A stretch of 64,000 bases of DNA, from assembly GCF_039652615.1 (NCBI RefSeq), contig NZ_JBDJAC010000006.1:62001-126000 (forward strand). Direction: 5' to 3'. The first letter of the stretch is position 1, and the number at the start of each line of letters is the position of its first letter. This document shows positions 52,901 through 61,239 of the stretch, one piece after another. The stretch comes from Fulvimarina sp039652615 (GTDB lineage Bacteria > Pseudomonadota > Alphaproteobacteria > Rhizobiales > Rhizobiaceae). The notes beneath the pieces were generated by a model, which made no database searches, was not told where the DNA came from, and was given only the letters and a program-made list of their open reading frames with translations. The position numbers and the translations under genes are program-made.

Positions 52901-53488
52901 GTTCTCGTCGGGTGCAAATCCGAGATCGAGGACGATCTGGCCCGGCTGGTCGAGCCGTTGAATATCGGCCTTCACCGACAGATTGACGGGATCGTCGGCG
53001 AGCGCGAGGGAGGCATTCGCCGAGAGGCGCGCGCGTGTTCCCGCGATCGCCTCGCCGATGACGAACTCCTTGATCGACAGATTGTCGATATTGGCGGTGA
53101 TCGAGGGGAGGGAAAACCCACCGGAGTCCGCGCTGTCCGCTGCGGCCGGCTGGCCGACCGGAAGCCGTTCCAGTACGATCTGACCGGCTGTCAGGTTCTC
53201 GATATTGACGTTGGAGCGCACCAGCGACAGTGGCGACCAGTCCATCGCAAGATCGCTTGCGGTCAGGAAGACGCCCTCAGGATCGGAGACGGTGACGGTC
53301 TCGATCCGGATATCGCCCGTGAGCGCGCCTGACAGGCCGTCGATCTTCACGGTCATCGTATCGGAATTGATCAGATTCTCGATCTGGCTGGCGATGAATT
53401 CCTGCGCCTCGGCAGGGCGGGGCGCAAGGAGTGCGGCCGCGATCATGAGGCCGGCGACGATCGAGAGAAGGCGGGCGAAAACGGTCAT
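46928..53488 (-). CDS. tamB: Translocation and assembly module protein TamB
   Basis: 2186 residues, long for TamB. The N-terminal signal/anchor (SIVAGLMIAAALLAPRPAEA) is followed by VKIDGLSGALTGDIRIETVTVSDPEG-type sequence, the usual start of TamB/AsmA-like proteins. A very long beta-helical groove comes next and the conserved C-terminal DUF490 domain (last about 350 residues, with VRGRGLDLELGGTIQI and FLARSDAGNVTVFIAVTGPADDP-like segments) ends at YEGEF. It bridges inner and outer membrane and works with TamA, whose stop is 3 nt upstream. Roughly residues 860-1690 consist of near-identical 101-residue repeats. Confidence 0.93.
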   Translation of the reverse strand: MTVFARLLSIVAGLMIAAALLAPRPAEAQEFIASQIENLINSDTMTVKIDGLSGALTGDIRIETVTVSDPEGVFLTASDLAMDWSPLSLVRSNVNIENLTAGQIVLERLPVGQPAAADSADSGGFSLPSITANIDNLSIKEFVIGEAIAGTRARLSANASLALADDPVNLSVKADIQRLDQPGQIVLDLGFAPDENQLTVDIQASEPQGGLVASLLDIPDRPAVNLSVNGSGPLSDFMANGALDVGGEQAASLTARVNQVDAGRRVSLSLSVAAARFVPEAYARYVEGGANIDAQVVINDDGTYRIDQAQIASDVIQLNAQGAIDPSGDGNDLKVSLQSAGRGALELNFGSVNLTIAELDAAIKGALSNATLDVSASLPAGGYADYQAKGVNATLKSQGFNLTGFQGPVTIVATAEQMAAPDGIQQRVLTAPLRIEANGALTENGLRFDPSTATTETAKVNVSGTAALTFSTFNLTVDSTFKTSAISAALVPIAGDELGLDGNVIRTAEGFRVSNLAIDSTGLSVNGSAALLNDTVSADITGRLSEASSVNASLSGTAEFALQASGPLDAPDIDLTVDGNQLSINGQTLADLQVKARGTLASDQPSGNLEITGTLDGAPLEGRAELLTRPDGDRQIANLLIRQGENRVTGDLLLTDNFTPTGTIDVAIQDIGPLAALGGLQASGDVKGTIGLDRDGDNTPIARPDITANTLSIAGTTLQNAVVDLQVSDYLGTPFATGTVTASTIDTGVVAVSNLDVTLGREGEFNTLEANAQANGVPIELDARARFAPDETVLAITQLVADIPQATVRLEDNARVTIADGVTSIDGFTLSIGDGSLSVSGNAGDTLSLDIAMSAVPVSVAGPFVEGVDPSGLVTGTAQVTGASDNPTAVFDVSGSDLTTTQLRDTEVPPVDVRVTGRYEDSVLTLSQARATFGEGSLTASGSVGETYDLTVNLDELPVGLANGFVTGLNASGDISGNARVTGPRDDPNAVFDLSGSGITTPEIARANIQPLTLDVAGSYESGTATIDRANVEAGQASLRASGTVGETLDVQAQLQQFPVGIANAFVDNLNATGTLSGTAEASGPLGDPNATFDIEGSGITTREISQSGIQPLSLRLAGAYGNGTARIQTGVVNVGDGSLNVSGAIGQNLDVDLDINRLPVGLANGFVEDLDASGTISGRASASGSISDPTAEFSLEGRQITTTALRQGGIDPLTLDIAGSYANKILRLSEAELDVGTGSLTASGTVGETLDLDLRINQLPVGLANGFVEGLGAEGTISGTASATGSLADPHAEFQLEGRGITTRQIAQSGVAPLTLDAAGSFGNKTLTLQTADLKVGAGSLTATGTVGENLDINVDISQLPVGLANGFVDGLGAEGTISGTASATGSLSDPNARFDLSGSGITTRQLRDGNVAPLTLDASGTYAGGTLTLANAQLDIGSGSLTASGTVGETLDISANLNALPVGLANGFVDGLGARGTISGTAQASGPVSDPNVTFDLAGSGITTTQIARSGTAPLSFDAAGTYSGGSVRIETADVNVGSGSLNASGTVGETLDVAVRLNQLPVGLANGFVDGLGAQGTISGSAQATGSLSNPNADFDLSLANVSVAQSRSAGAPSINAEIAGSYANQAVDLSQAVFNIGSGRVTVAGSASASNLDLTANISNLPLSIASAAAPGVDPQGTLNGQVVATGSPTNPNVRYDLSATGVSVAQIRSVGVGALAIDTSGTYTGNQVTTDTRVTGSGIDLTAAGSVNLAGGTPTLNISVNGSAPLELANRTLAEGGRSITGTATIDANVTGPVTQPNVTGTISTSGARFVDATANLIVQNINTTINLNGQTATISAFSASLGRGGTIDVGGTVGLTPPFNADISVSLDQGRYTDGEIVTATLSADITITGPLTAGPTIAGDVTAQEINILVPENLPSSLARIDVTHVNAAPAVYKQQRELNPETAGGSSGNGGVNLNITFSAPNQVFVRGRGLDLELGGTIQITGNSADPQITGGFDLIRGRFGILGRRLDFEEGRLTFTGNLVPTLDLLARSDAGNVTVFIAVTGPADDPSFTFSSNPTLPQDEVLARLIFQQGTSDLSPLQIAQLAEAAASLAGVGGSTGLLENLRSQLGVDDLDITTTADGKTAVGVGKYINDNIYLGVDSTGRVSVNLDLGAGLKARGSVDAEGEGEVGVFYEGEF
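48420..50910 (-). repeat. About nine tandem 303-bp repeats inside tamB
   Basis: The segment encoding LPVGLANGFVDGLGAEGTISG-like sequence recurs near 48768, 49070, 49376, 49679, 49981, 50284 and 50587, a period of about 303 bp (101 residues). More diverged copies flank it on both sides. The middle copies are very similar in DNA as well as protein, so the array has probably expanded by recombination and may vary between strains. Confidence 0.85.
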
Positions 53489-53491
53489 GTC

Positions 53492-55441
53492 CTAGAAAGC
53501 CTGTCCGATGCCTGCGTAGATCTGGAAGTCCGCATCGCGGGGCCCCGGTTCGAGGGGGAAGGCGACATCGACGCGGATCGGACCGAAGGACGTGAGATAG
53601 CGGGCGCCGATACCGGTGCCGATCTTCACGTCGCCGAAATCGGGTACGAGGTCTTCCGAGGCGATACCGAAATCGACGAAGGGCACGATCTGGATATTCT
53701 CGGTGACGCCGATGCGCGCCTCGGCCGATCCATCGACGAGGGAGAGGCCGCCCTTGGGCGTATCCTCGAAGATCGCGTTCTGCCCCGGCCCGGCAACGGA
53801 CGGATAATAGGGACTGATCGACTGGTATTCGTAGCCGCGCACCGATCCGCCGCCGCCGGCATAGAAGCGGCGGTCGTTCGGCACGTCCGCCAGGGAGGCG
53901 CCGAAGATCGTGCCGTAGCCGAGCCGGGCTGCGAGAATGAGCCGGTCGCTTTCGAGCGGGGAATAGTAGGTCCGGCCGTCGAGACGCGAGTTCAGGAAGA
54001 AGTTCGAGGTATTGATCCCGTAGGAAGGTTCGAGCCGCGCCTGGGCGAAGAATCCTTCTGTCGGATTGAGCTCGTTGTTCCGGCTGTCGAAGGTATAGAT
54101 CGCCGGAACCGAACCGATCAGATATTCCCGCGTGCCGAGGAAATCGGTGATCTCCTCGTATTCGGCCTTTACGCTGACCTGCAGTTTCTGGACGTCGTCG
54201 ATCTCGTATTCGACGCCGCTGGTCGCGTTGATGAAAAGCCGGTCATAGGCCAGCGGCTGCTCGCGGCCGGCGGCGATCGATCCGATATAGACCGAGTCGG
54301 GACCGAGAACGCCCGGCTTCTTGAAGACGAGAGAGGTGTTGAAATCGATGCCCTCGATTTCGCGCGCCGTGCCCGAGACGGCGGTCGCACCGATGCGGGA
54401 GATCGAGGCGTCGAGGCGGATGTTCTCGGCCCGGCCGAACAGGTTGCGGTGCCCGACATAGCCGGAGAATCCGGCGCCCTGAGTGTTGGAATAGGTGGCG
54501 CCGACGCCGTAGAAGCCGAACTTCTGACGTTCGGCGACGGTCACCTGCACCGGCAGGCTGCCGTCGGGGGCCTGGCTCTTGGCTTCCTTGACGACCACGG
54601 ACGAGAAGACGCCGAGATCGACGAGGCGCTTGCGGGCCTTTTCCAGCTCCTTCGGTGAAAAGACCTGGTCGGCATAGATGCCGGCCATATAGGCGACGAA
54701 GCCGGGATCGACCTTATCGGCGCCCGAGACCCAGGTCTCGCCGAAAGGCACGCGCGGGCCGGGCGAGATGTCGGTCAGATAGTCCAGCCTGTCGGTCGCG
54801 GCATCCGCCAGGATATCGCGCCGGGTCACGGCGACGAAGGGCCGGCCGTCCTCGCGCAATTCGCTGTAGATCTTGGATTCGGCATCGAGGACGGCGACCG
54901 ACGAGGCCGAACCGCCCGGTTCCAGCCCGTATTCGGCTGGATCGACCGGCACGCCGCCCGTGTTCACCGAAACGCGGCCGAGCTCGTATTTCGGCCCCGG
55001 CAGAACGCGGATCAGGACGGGCACGGGGCCGGTGAACTTGGTGTCCGGCTCGATTTCGGTAAGGTTCTTCCCGTCGATGAAGATGTAGACGAGACCGTCA
55101 TAGCGGGCCTGTTCGAAGAGCGCCGCGACCAGCCGCTTGCGATCTGTCCGGGCCTTGGCGATGAGGCCGAGGGAGCCGGCCACCGGCTCGCCCTCGTCGG
55201 CGGCCAGCACCGAGGAGTCCTCGATGACGCTCGCAAGCTCCTGATCGCCGTCCGGCGTCTGGGTCACCTCGATGCGGACTGAGTATTGCAGTGGATTGAT
55301 GACGTCGAACTCGCTGTCGTCCTCGCTCTCGAAGAACTTGTATCCGAAGAGTTCGAACGCCGACGCCTCGTACGGCGCCGCTGCAGCGGCGACCATCGTC
55401 GCGACAAGCAAAACACCGACCTGGCGCGGCCAAATCCCCAA
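53492..55441 (-). CDS. tamA: Outer membrane translocation and assembly protein TamA (Omp85 family)
   Basis: 649 residues. A signal peptide (GVLLVATMVAAAAAPYEASA) is followed by POTRA-type domains (about 40-330) and an Omp85 beta-barrel (about 340-649). The barrel has the RGYEYQ loop motif (GSVRGYEYQSISPYYP) and ends in GIGQAF with terminal Phe. TamA inserts or assembles outer membrane proteins together with TamB. The start TTG 55441 is chosen because the signal peptide begins there and GAGGGGG lies about 11 nt upstream. Confidence 0.93.
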   Translation of the reverse strand: MGIWPRQVGVLLVATMVAAAAAPYEASAFELFGYKFFESEDDSEFDVINPLQYSVRIEVTQTPDGDQELASVIEDSSVLAADEGEPVAGSLGLIAKARTDRKRLVAALFEQARYDGLVYIFIDGKNLTEIEPDTKFTGPVPVLIRVLPGPKYELGRVSVNTGGVPVDPAEYGLEPGGSASSVAVLDAESKIYSELREDGRPFVAVTRRDILADAATDRLDYLTDISPGPRVPFGETWVSGADKVDPGFVAYMAGIYADQVFSPKELEKARKRLVDLGVFSSVVVKEAKSQAPDGSLPVQVTVAERQKFGFYGVGATYSNTQGAGFSGYVGHRNLFGRAENIRLDASISRIGATAVSGTAREIEGIDFNTSLVFKKPGVLGPDSVYIGSIAAGREQPLAYDRLFINATSGVEYEIDDVQKLQVSVKAEYEEITDFLGTREYLIGSVPAIYTFDSRNNELNPTEGFFAQARLEPSYGINTSNFFLNSRLDGRTYYSPLESDRLILAARLGYGTIFGASLADVPNDRRFYAGGGGSVRGYEYQSISPYYPSVAGPGQNAIFEDTPKGGLSLVDGSAEARIGVTENIQIVPFVDFGIASEDLVPDFGDVKIGTGIGARYLTSFGPIRVDVAFPLEPGPRDADFQIYAGIGQAF

Positions 55442-55977
55442 AACGCGAATTCCCCCTCAGCGTTCTCATAACGCGTGTCGCCGGCTGTCAGCCGCATCCC
55501 CACGGCGATAGTGTGTCATGCAAACGGAGCGATCTTCGTCGCCGCCGTCCCGGCAGACCCCAATACTCGTCTGCAAAAAGAACGATTTGGTTAAAGATAA
55601 CAACCGGTGTTCAGATCAACTTGCGGCGATTCGACCCGATCGCCTCTGCTTCGCCCGAGACTTGTGCCGAACCTGTCACAGGAACAGCTTGCCGCTTGAC
55701 AGTCGTTTCGACGGCGGGTCCCCCGGCGGCAAAGCCGAGGCTGTCTGCCGGCGAGGTTGGAATGGTTCCATGCTGCACGAAGGTCCAATACCCAAAGCCC
55801 CATTCCGCGCGCAGGATGCCGGGCGATCAGGCCGATCGCGCGAGCCGCTCCCCTTGTCTTGCATGATTCCAAGAAAGACGGCACGTTCGCGCTTGAGGAG
55901 GCCCGCCGGTATCGCGGCGGGTAAGGGTTGCGAAAGGCGGGCGCAGGCCTGCCGGCAAGTTTCGATGGGAGGAACAA
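55442..55977. promoter_or_regulatory. Divergent gap between tamA and coxS
   Basis: 536 bases without a supported gene. It must contain the promoters of tamA-tamB (- strand) and coxS-coxL-coxM (+ strand). The stretch 55580-55640 is more AT-rich. Reading frames in it lack ribosome sites and codon bias. No operator or hairpin stands out. Confidence 0.45.
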
Positions 55978-56469
55978 GTGAGCCAAGTTTCAATGACGGT
56001 GAACGGGCGCAAGGTGACCGGCCAGTGCGAGGATCGCACGCTGCTGGTGCATTTCCTTCGCGACAATCTTCACCTGACCGGCACCCATGTCGGCTGTGAT
56101 ACGTCGCAATGCGGTGCCTGCGTGGTCCATGTCGACGGCAAGGCGGTCAAATCCTGCACCATGCTCGCCGTTCAGGCCTCGGGCTCCGACGTCACGACGA
56201 TCGAGGGGATCGCCAAGGGCCAGGATCTCAGCCCGGTCCAGACCGCGTTCAAGGAACATCACGGTCTCCAGTGCGGGTTCTGCACGCCGGGCATGATCAT
56301 GACGATCACGGACATGATCAATCGTCACGGCTCGAACCTCGACGAGGAGACCGTGCGCGAGGAGCTCGACGGCAATATCTGCCGCTGCACCGGCTACCAC
56401 AACATCGTGAAGGCCGCGCTCGACGCCGCGTCCAAAATGGGCGCCAGCCAGCAGGTCGCGGCCGAGTGA
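55978..56469 (+). CDS. coxS: Molybdenum hydroxylase [2Fe-2S] subunit (CO dehydrogenase small subunit type)
   Basis: 163 residues. The N-terminal plant-type [2Fe-2S] ferredoxin region has CDTSQCGACVV and a further Cys in SCTML. The C-terminal helical [2Fe-2S] domain has CGFCTPGM and ICRCTGYH. It passes electrons from the molybdenum site to the FAD subunit. The GTG start at 55978 is decided by GGGAGGAACAA directly upstream. First gene of coxS-coxL-coxM. Confidence 0.92.
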   Translation: MSQVSMTVNGRKVTGQCEDRTLLVHFLRDNLHLTGTHVGCDTSQCGACVVHVDGKAVKSCTMLAVQASGSDVTTIEGIAKGQDLSPVQTAFKEHHGLQCGFCTPGMIMTITDMINRHGSNLDEETVREELDGNICRCTGYHNIVKAALDAASKMGASQQVAAE

Positions 56470-56579
56470 TCGGCCGGCATCGCCTTGGCTGGCGCTGCCG
56501 TTTCATGAACAGATCGGTCGAATGCCGCGCCCCTTTTGCGTTGCGGCTTTCCTGCTTCAGAATCTAGGGAGGTACACCC

Positions 56580-58925
56580 ATGGGTGTCGAAGGTATCGGC
56601 GCAAAGGTATTGCGCAAGGAAGATCGCCGGTTCATCACCGGCAAGGGCCGCTACACCGACGACATGTCGGTTCCCGGCATGAAATATGCCGCGTTCGTGC
56701 GCTCGCCGCACGCCCACGCGAAGATCACATCGATCGACGCTTCGGCGGCAAGGGATATGCCGGGCTTCATCGAGTTCCTCGACGGACAGCAGCTGAAGGC
56801 CGACGGGATCGGCAACATCATCTGCGGCTGGCAGGTGACGTCCAAGGACGGCTCGCCGATGAAGATGGGTGCCTATCCGGCGCTGGCGGACGGCATCGTG
56901 CGCTATGTCGGGCAGCCGATCGGTATCGTCGTCGGCGACACCCAGGCACAGGCCCGCGATGCCGCCGAAGCGGTGATGATCGAGTACGAGGAGCTGCCGG
57001 TCGTCGTCAAAGGCCCGGACGCGCTGAAGGAAGGCGCGCCGCAGCTTCATCCCGAGGCCGAGAACAATCTCTGCTTCGACTGGGAAATCGGCGATGCCGA
57101 TGCGACGGCCAAGGCCTTCGAAAACCCGGCCAAGGTGATCAAGCTCGACATCATCAACAACCGCCTGTCGCCGAACCCGATCGAGCCGCGTGCCGCGCTC
57201 GGCCACTACAATCCGGCGGAAGACCACTACACCTGCTACACGACCTCCCAGAACCCGCATGTGGCACGTCTCGTCATGAGCGCGTTCTACAATGTCGCGC
57301 CCGAGCACAAGCTCCGCGTCATCGCGCCCGATGTCGGCGGTGGCTTCGGCGCGAAGATCTACATCTACCCGGAAGAGATCGTCTGCCTCTGGGCGTCCAA
57401 GCGCACCGAAGTGCCGGTGAAATGGACCTCCGATCGCACGGAAGCCTTCCTCACCGACGCGCACGGTCGTGACCATGTCTCGGACGTGGAGATGGCGCTC
57501 GACGAGAACCACAAGATCCTGGGCCTCAGGGTCAACACGGTCGCCAATCTCGGCGCCTACATGTCGCTGTTCTCCTCCGCGACGCCCACCTATCTCTATG
57601 CGACGCTCCTGTCGGGCCAGTACAATATCCCGGCGATCTACGCGAACGTGAAGGGCGTCTACACCAACACCGCACCGGTCGACGCCTATCGCGGGGCAGG
57701 CCGCCCGGAGGCGACCTATCTCATCGAGCGCACGATGGAGACGGCGGCCCGCGAGCTCGGCATGTCGCCGGCCGAATTCCGCCGGATCAACTTCATCCGC
57801 GAATTCCCGCACCAGACGCCGGTCATCATGAACTATGACACCGGCGACTTCGAAGCCTGCCTGGAAGCCGGCATGAAGTTGGCCGATGTCGCCGGTTTCG
57901 AGGCGCGGCGTCAGGAAGCCAAGTCCAGAGGCAAGCTGCGCGGCCTCGGCATGAGCTGCTATATCGAGGCCTGCGGCATCGCGCCGTCCAAGGCGGTCGG
58001 TTCGCTCGGCGCTGGCGTCGGCTTGTGGGAATCGGCTGAGGTCCGGGTCAATCCGGTCGGCACGATCGAGATCCTCACCGGCTCGCACAGCCACGGGCAG
58101 GGCCACGAGACGACCTTCGCCCAGGTCGTGTCCCAGCGCTTTGGCGTGCCCGTCGACAACGTACAGATCGTCCATGGCGACACGGACAAGGTCCAGTTCG
58201 GCATGGGCACCTACGGCTCACGGTCCGGCGCGGTCGGCTGTTCGGCAATCTCCAAGGCTCTCGACAAGGTCGAGGCGAAGGCCAAGAAGATCGGCGCCCA
58301 CCTTTTGGAGGCCGACGAAGGCGATATCGTCATCGAGAACGGCGAGGTGAAGGTTGCTGGTACGGACAAGAAGCTCGCCTGGCACGAAGTCTGCCTCGGC
58401 GCCTATACCGGCCACAACCTGCCGGACGGCATGGAGCCGGGCCTGAAAGAGGGCGCGTTCTACGATCCGCAGAACTTTACCTTCCCGGCCGGTTGCTACA
58501 TCTGCGAGGTCGAGGTGGATCCGGAAACGGGCGTCACCGAGGTCGTGCAGTTCGTCGCGGCCGACGATTTCGGCAATGTCATCAATCCGATGATCGTCGA
58601 GGGTCAGGTGCATGGCGGTCTCGCCCAGGGCATCGGCCAGGCGCTTCTCGAAGGCGTCAACTACGATGAGACCGGCCAGCTGGTGACGGCGTCCTACATG
58701 GACTACGCCATGCCGCGCGCCTGGGATCTGCCGATGTTCAAGGTCGAGACGCTGGTCACGCCCTGCACCACCAACCCGCTCGGCCTCAAGGGCTGCGGCG
58801 AGGCCGGTGCGATCGGCGCGCCGCCGGCGGTCATCAACGCGATCACCGATGCGATCGGCAACAACGACCTGACCATGCCGGCGACCCCGGAAAAGGTCTG
58901 GAACGCGCTCAACGCCGTCAACTGA
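56580..58925 (+). CDS. coxL: Molybdenum hydroxylase large subunit, form II CoxL-like
   Basis: 781 residues of the xanthine dehydrogenase family. Molybdopterin-binding features are PDVGGGFGAK and the Glu in GLKGCGEAGAIGAP (E741). The active-site loop is AYRGAGR (residues 369-375), the form II signature, not the AYxCSFR of proven CO dehydrogenases. It should be an air-tolerant molybdenum hydroxylase; CO oxidation is possible but not supported, and the true substrate may be another small molecule. GGGAGG sits 8 nt before ATG 56580. Confidence 0.9.
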   Translation: MGVEGIGAKVLRKEDRRFITGKGRYTDDMSVPGMKYAAFVRSPHAHAKITSIDASAARDMPGFIEFLDGQQLKADGIGNIICGWQVTSKDGSPMKMGAYPALADGIVRYVGQPIGIVVGDTQAQARDAAEAVMIEYEELPVVVKGPDALKEGAPQLHPEAENNLCFDWEIGDADATAKAFENPAKVIKLDIINNRLSPNPIEPRAALGHYNPAEDHYTCYTTSQNPHVARLVMSAFYNVAPEHKLRVIAPDVGGGFGAKIYIYPEEIVCLWASKRTEVPVKWTSDRTEAFLTDAHGRDHVSDVEMALDENHKILGLRVNTVANLGAYMSLFSSATPTYLYATLLSGQYNIPAIYANVKGVYTNTAPVDAYRGAGRPEATYLIERTMETAARELGMSPAEFRRINFIREFPHQTPVIMNYDTGDFEACLEAGMKLADVAGFEARRQEAKSRGKLRGLGMSCYIEACGIAPSKAVGSLGAGVGLWESAEVRVNPVGTIEILTGSHSHGQGHETTFAQVVSQRFGVPVDNVQIVHGDTDKVQFGMGTYGSRSGAVGCSAISKALDKVEAKAKKIGAHLLEADEGDIVIENGEVKVAGTDKKLAWHEVCLGAYTGHNLPDGMEPGLKEGAFYDPQNFTFPAGCYICEVEVDPETGVTEVVQFVAADDFGNVINPMIVEGQVHGGLAQGIGQALLEGVNYDETGQLVTASYMDYAMPRAWDLPMFKVETLVTPCTTNPLGLKGCGEAGAIGAPPAVINAITDAIGNNDLTMPATPEKVWNALNAVN

Positions 58926-59058
58926 TGATGGACGAGGCGGCGGGCAGATACGTCCGCCGCCGAGATGCTTCGGTTCAAGTGAGCGTTCCGCGCCGCCTGC
59001 TCGAATGCCGCCTCAAGGAGCGGCGGAGCCGGCCGGGACACCAAGGGAGGCCTTTTCA

Positions 59059-59865
59059 ATGTACGAAACAACCTATCAACGCCCGACGAGCATCGACGAG
59101 GCGGTCAAGCTCATCGGTGAAAGCGAAGGCGACGGCAAGCTGATGTCGGGCGGCATGACGCTGATCCCGACCATGAAGGCGCGGCTCGCAATGCCGAGCA
59201 CGCTGATCGATCTGCGCCATATCGCCGAACTCAAGGGCATCAGCTTCGAGAACGGACGCGTGAAGATCGGTGGCGGCACGACCCATGCCGAGATCAAGGC
59301 GAACGAGACGATCAAGCAGCACGCGCCGACCTTCTCCTATCTCGCGGGCCTGATCGGCGATCCGGCCGTGCGCCATATGGGCACGATCGGCGGCTCCGTC
59401 GCCAATCACGACCCGGCGGCGGATTATCCGGCGGCGCTTCTCGCCATGGGCGGAACGATCCACACCAATAAGCGTGATGTGTCGGCCGATGATTTCTTCA
59501 CCGGCATGTTCGAAACGGCGCTTGAGGAAGACGAGATCGTGACGGCGGTCTCCTTCGAACCGCCCCAGGCGGCCGGCTGGGAGAAATTCCGTAATCCGGC
59601 GTCACGCTATGCCATGGCCGGTGTCTTCGTCGCCAAGCGCGCGGATGGCTCCGTCGGTGTCGGCGTGACGGGCGCAGGCAATAACGGCGTATTCCGCTGG
59701 AGCGATGCCGAAAGCGCGCTCAACGGCAATTTCGATGGCTCGGCCCTCGAGGGCGTGTCGATCTCGGCCGATGCCATGATGGGCGACATGCACGGCTCGG
59801 CGAGCTACCGCGCCAATCTGGTGAAGGTCGTCACCAAGCGCGCCGTGGCTTCAGCCAAGGGCTGA
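59059..59865 (+). CDS. coxM: Molybdenum hydroxylase FAD-binding subunit (CO dehydrogenase medium subunit type)
   Basis: 268 residues. It starts MYETTYQRPTSIDEAVKLI and carries the FAD-binding loops KLMSGGMTLIPTMK and MGTIGGSVANHDPAADYP. It takes electrons from the [2Fe-2S] subunit to the external acceptor. AGGGAGG is 8 nt before ATG 59059, so a longer in-frame start is rejected. It ends the cox operon and is followed by a strong terminator. Confidence 0.92.
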   Translation: MYETTYQRPTSIDEAVKLIGESEGDGKLMSGGMTLIPTMKARLAMPSTLIDLRHIAELKGISFENGRVKIGGGTTHAEIKANETIKQHAPTFSYLAGLIGDPAVRHMGTIGGSVANHDPAADYPAALLAMGGTIHTNKRDVSADDFFTGMFETALEEDEIVTAVSFEPPQAAGWEKFRNPASRYAMAGVFVAKRADGSVGVGVTGAGNNGVFRWSDAESALNGNFDGSALEGVSISADAMMGDMHGSASYRANLVKVVTKRAVASAKG

Positions 59866-59894
59866 AAAAGCCTGTTATCGACGCAGAAATAGAA

Positions 59895-59934
59895 AAGGCC
59901 CGGCCGCCAGATGGCGCCGGGCCTTCTTTTTATT
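59895..59934. terminator. Bidirectional rho-independent terminator
   Basis: Arms AAGGCCCGG (59895-59903) and CCGGGCCTT (59917-59925) with a GC-rich loop, followed on the + strand by CTTTTTATT and preceded by AGAAAA (T-run on the - strand). It serves both coxM and the converging leuB. Confidence 0.9.
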
Positions 59935-59947
59935 GAGGGAAACTCGC

Positions 59948-61063
59948 TCAGCCCGAAAGCTTTGCGCGGAAGCGTTCGGCGATCGCATCGCCCATGCCGC
60001 TTGTGCCGACTTGCTGGCAACCCTCCGCCATGATGTCGCCGGTGCGGATGCCGTCGTTGAGCGTGTCGGCGATCGCCTGTTCCAGCGCGTCCGCTTCCCC
60101 GTTCATCTGGAAGGAATAGCGCAGGCACATGGCGAGCGAGGCGATCATCGCGATGGGGTTGGCCAAACCCTTGCCCGCGATATCGGGTGCGGAGCCGTGC
60201 ACCGGCTCATAGAGTGCTTTGCGCCGTCCTGTCGCCTCGTCAGCCGTTCCGAGCGAGGCAGACGGCAGCATGCCGAGCGAGCCCGTCAGCATCGCCGCGA
60301 TGTCGGAGAGCATGTCGCCGAAGAGGTTGTCCGTGACGATGACGTCGAACTGCTTGGGCTCGCGCACCAGCTTCATGCCACCGGCATCGGCGAGTTCGTG
60401 CTCGAGGGTGAGGTCCGCGAATTCCTCTTTGTGGATGCGCGTCACGACCTCGTTCCAGAAGAGGCCGGTCTTCATGACATTGCGCTTTTCCATCGAGGTG
60501 ACCTTGCCCCGGCGGGTGCGTGCCAGTTCGAAGGCGGCCCGTGCGATGCGCTCGATCTCATAGGTTTCGTAGACCTGGGTATCGACCGCTCGCTTCTGAC
60601 CATTGCCGAGATCGACGATCTCCTTCGGCTCACCGAAATAGACGCCGCCGGTCAATTCGCGCACGATCAGAATGTCGAGACCCTCGATGACGTGGCGCTT
60701 CAGGGAGGACGCGTCGGCAAGCGCCGGATAGCAGATCGCGGGTCTGAGATTGGCGAAGAGCTCCAGATCCTTGCGCAGTCGCAGGAGCCCCGCTTCAGGA
60801 CGCTTGTCGTAGGGAACGCTGTCCCATTTCGGGCCGCCGACCGCGCCGAAGAGCACCGCATCCGCCACAAGCGCGAGTTCCATCGTCGCTGGACTGACGG
60901 CCTCGCCGCAATCGTCATAGGCCGCGCCGCCGACGAGGGCGCGTTCGGTCTCGAAACCGGCCGAGGTTGCCTCGTTCAGAACTGCGATCAGCTTTTCCGC
61001 TTCTTTTGCGATCTCGTGACCGATGCCGTCGCCCGGCAGGAGGAGAAGCTTGCGAGAGGCCAT
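59948..61063 (-). CDS. leuB: 3-isopropylmalate dehydrogenase
   Basis: 371 residues. It starts with LLLLPGDGIGHEIAKE and contains the isocitrate/isopropylmalate dehydrogenase signature NLFGDMLSDIAAMLTGSLGMLPSASLG. Substrate and metal residues such as Arg/Asp are in the EL-TGGVYFG and TRIHKEEF regions. It oxidises 3-isopropylmalate in leucine synthesis with NAD. ATG 61063 is set by the conserved N-terminus; a longer upstream frame has no support. Single gene here. Confidence 0.95.
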   Translation of the reverse strand: MASRKLLLLPGDGIGHEIAKEAEKLIAVLNEATSAGFETERALVGGAAYDDCGEAVSPATMELALVADAVLFGAVGGPKWDSVPYDKRPEAGLLRLRKDLELFANLRPAICYPALADASSLKRHVIEGLDILIVRELTGGVYFGEPKEIVDLGNGQKRAVDTQVYETYEIERIARAAFELARTRRGKVTSMEKRNVMKTGLFWNEVVTRIHKEEFADLTLEHELADAGGMKLVREPKQFDVIVTDNLFGDMLSDIAAMLTGSLGMLPSASLGTADEATGRRKALYEPVHGSAPDIAGKGLANPIAMIASLAMCLRYSFQMNGEADALEQAIADTLNDGIRTGDIMAEGCQQVGTSGMGDAIAERFRAKLSG

Positions 61064-61239
61064 TGATTTGTCCCGTATTTTGTCCGGCCCGATGGATCTG
61101 GCGGGCTGGAAACTCGTTCTGTGAAATGCTTCACATGGACGCGGTGTGAAGCCCATCCGTCGCGGGAAGGCATCCCGCGGCGGTGCCTGTCGAATGAAGC
61201 GCGACCCCCAAGGGGTCGTTCAGCCGGGAGGATTAGAAT

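Noticed and set aside
55513..56099. Two overlapping small frames between tamA and coxS
   Set aside because: They have no ribosome site, no motif and unnatural composition; one runs into coxS.
57684..57704. Calling the large subunit a proven aerobic CO dehydrogenase
   Set aside because: The loop is AYRGAGR rather than AYxCSFR, so only a form II molybdenum hydroxylase call is justified.
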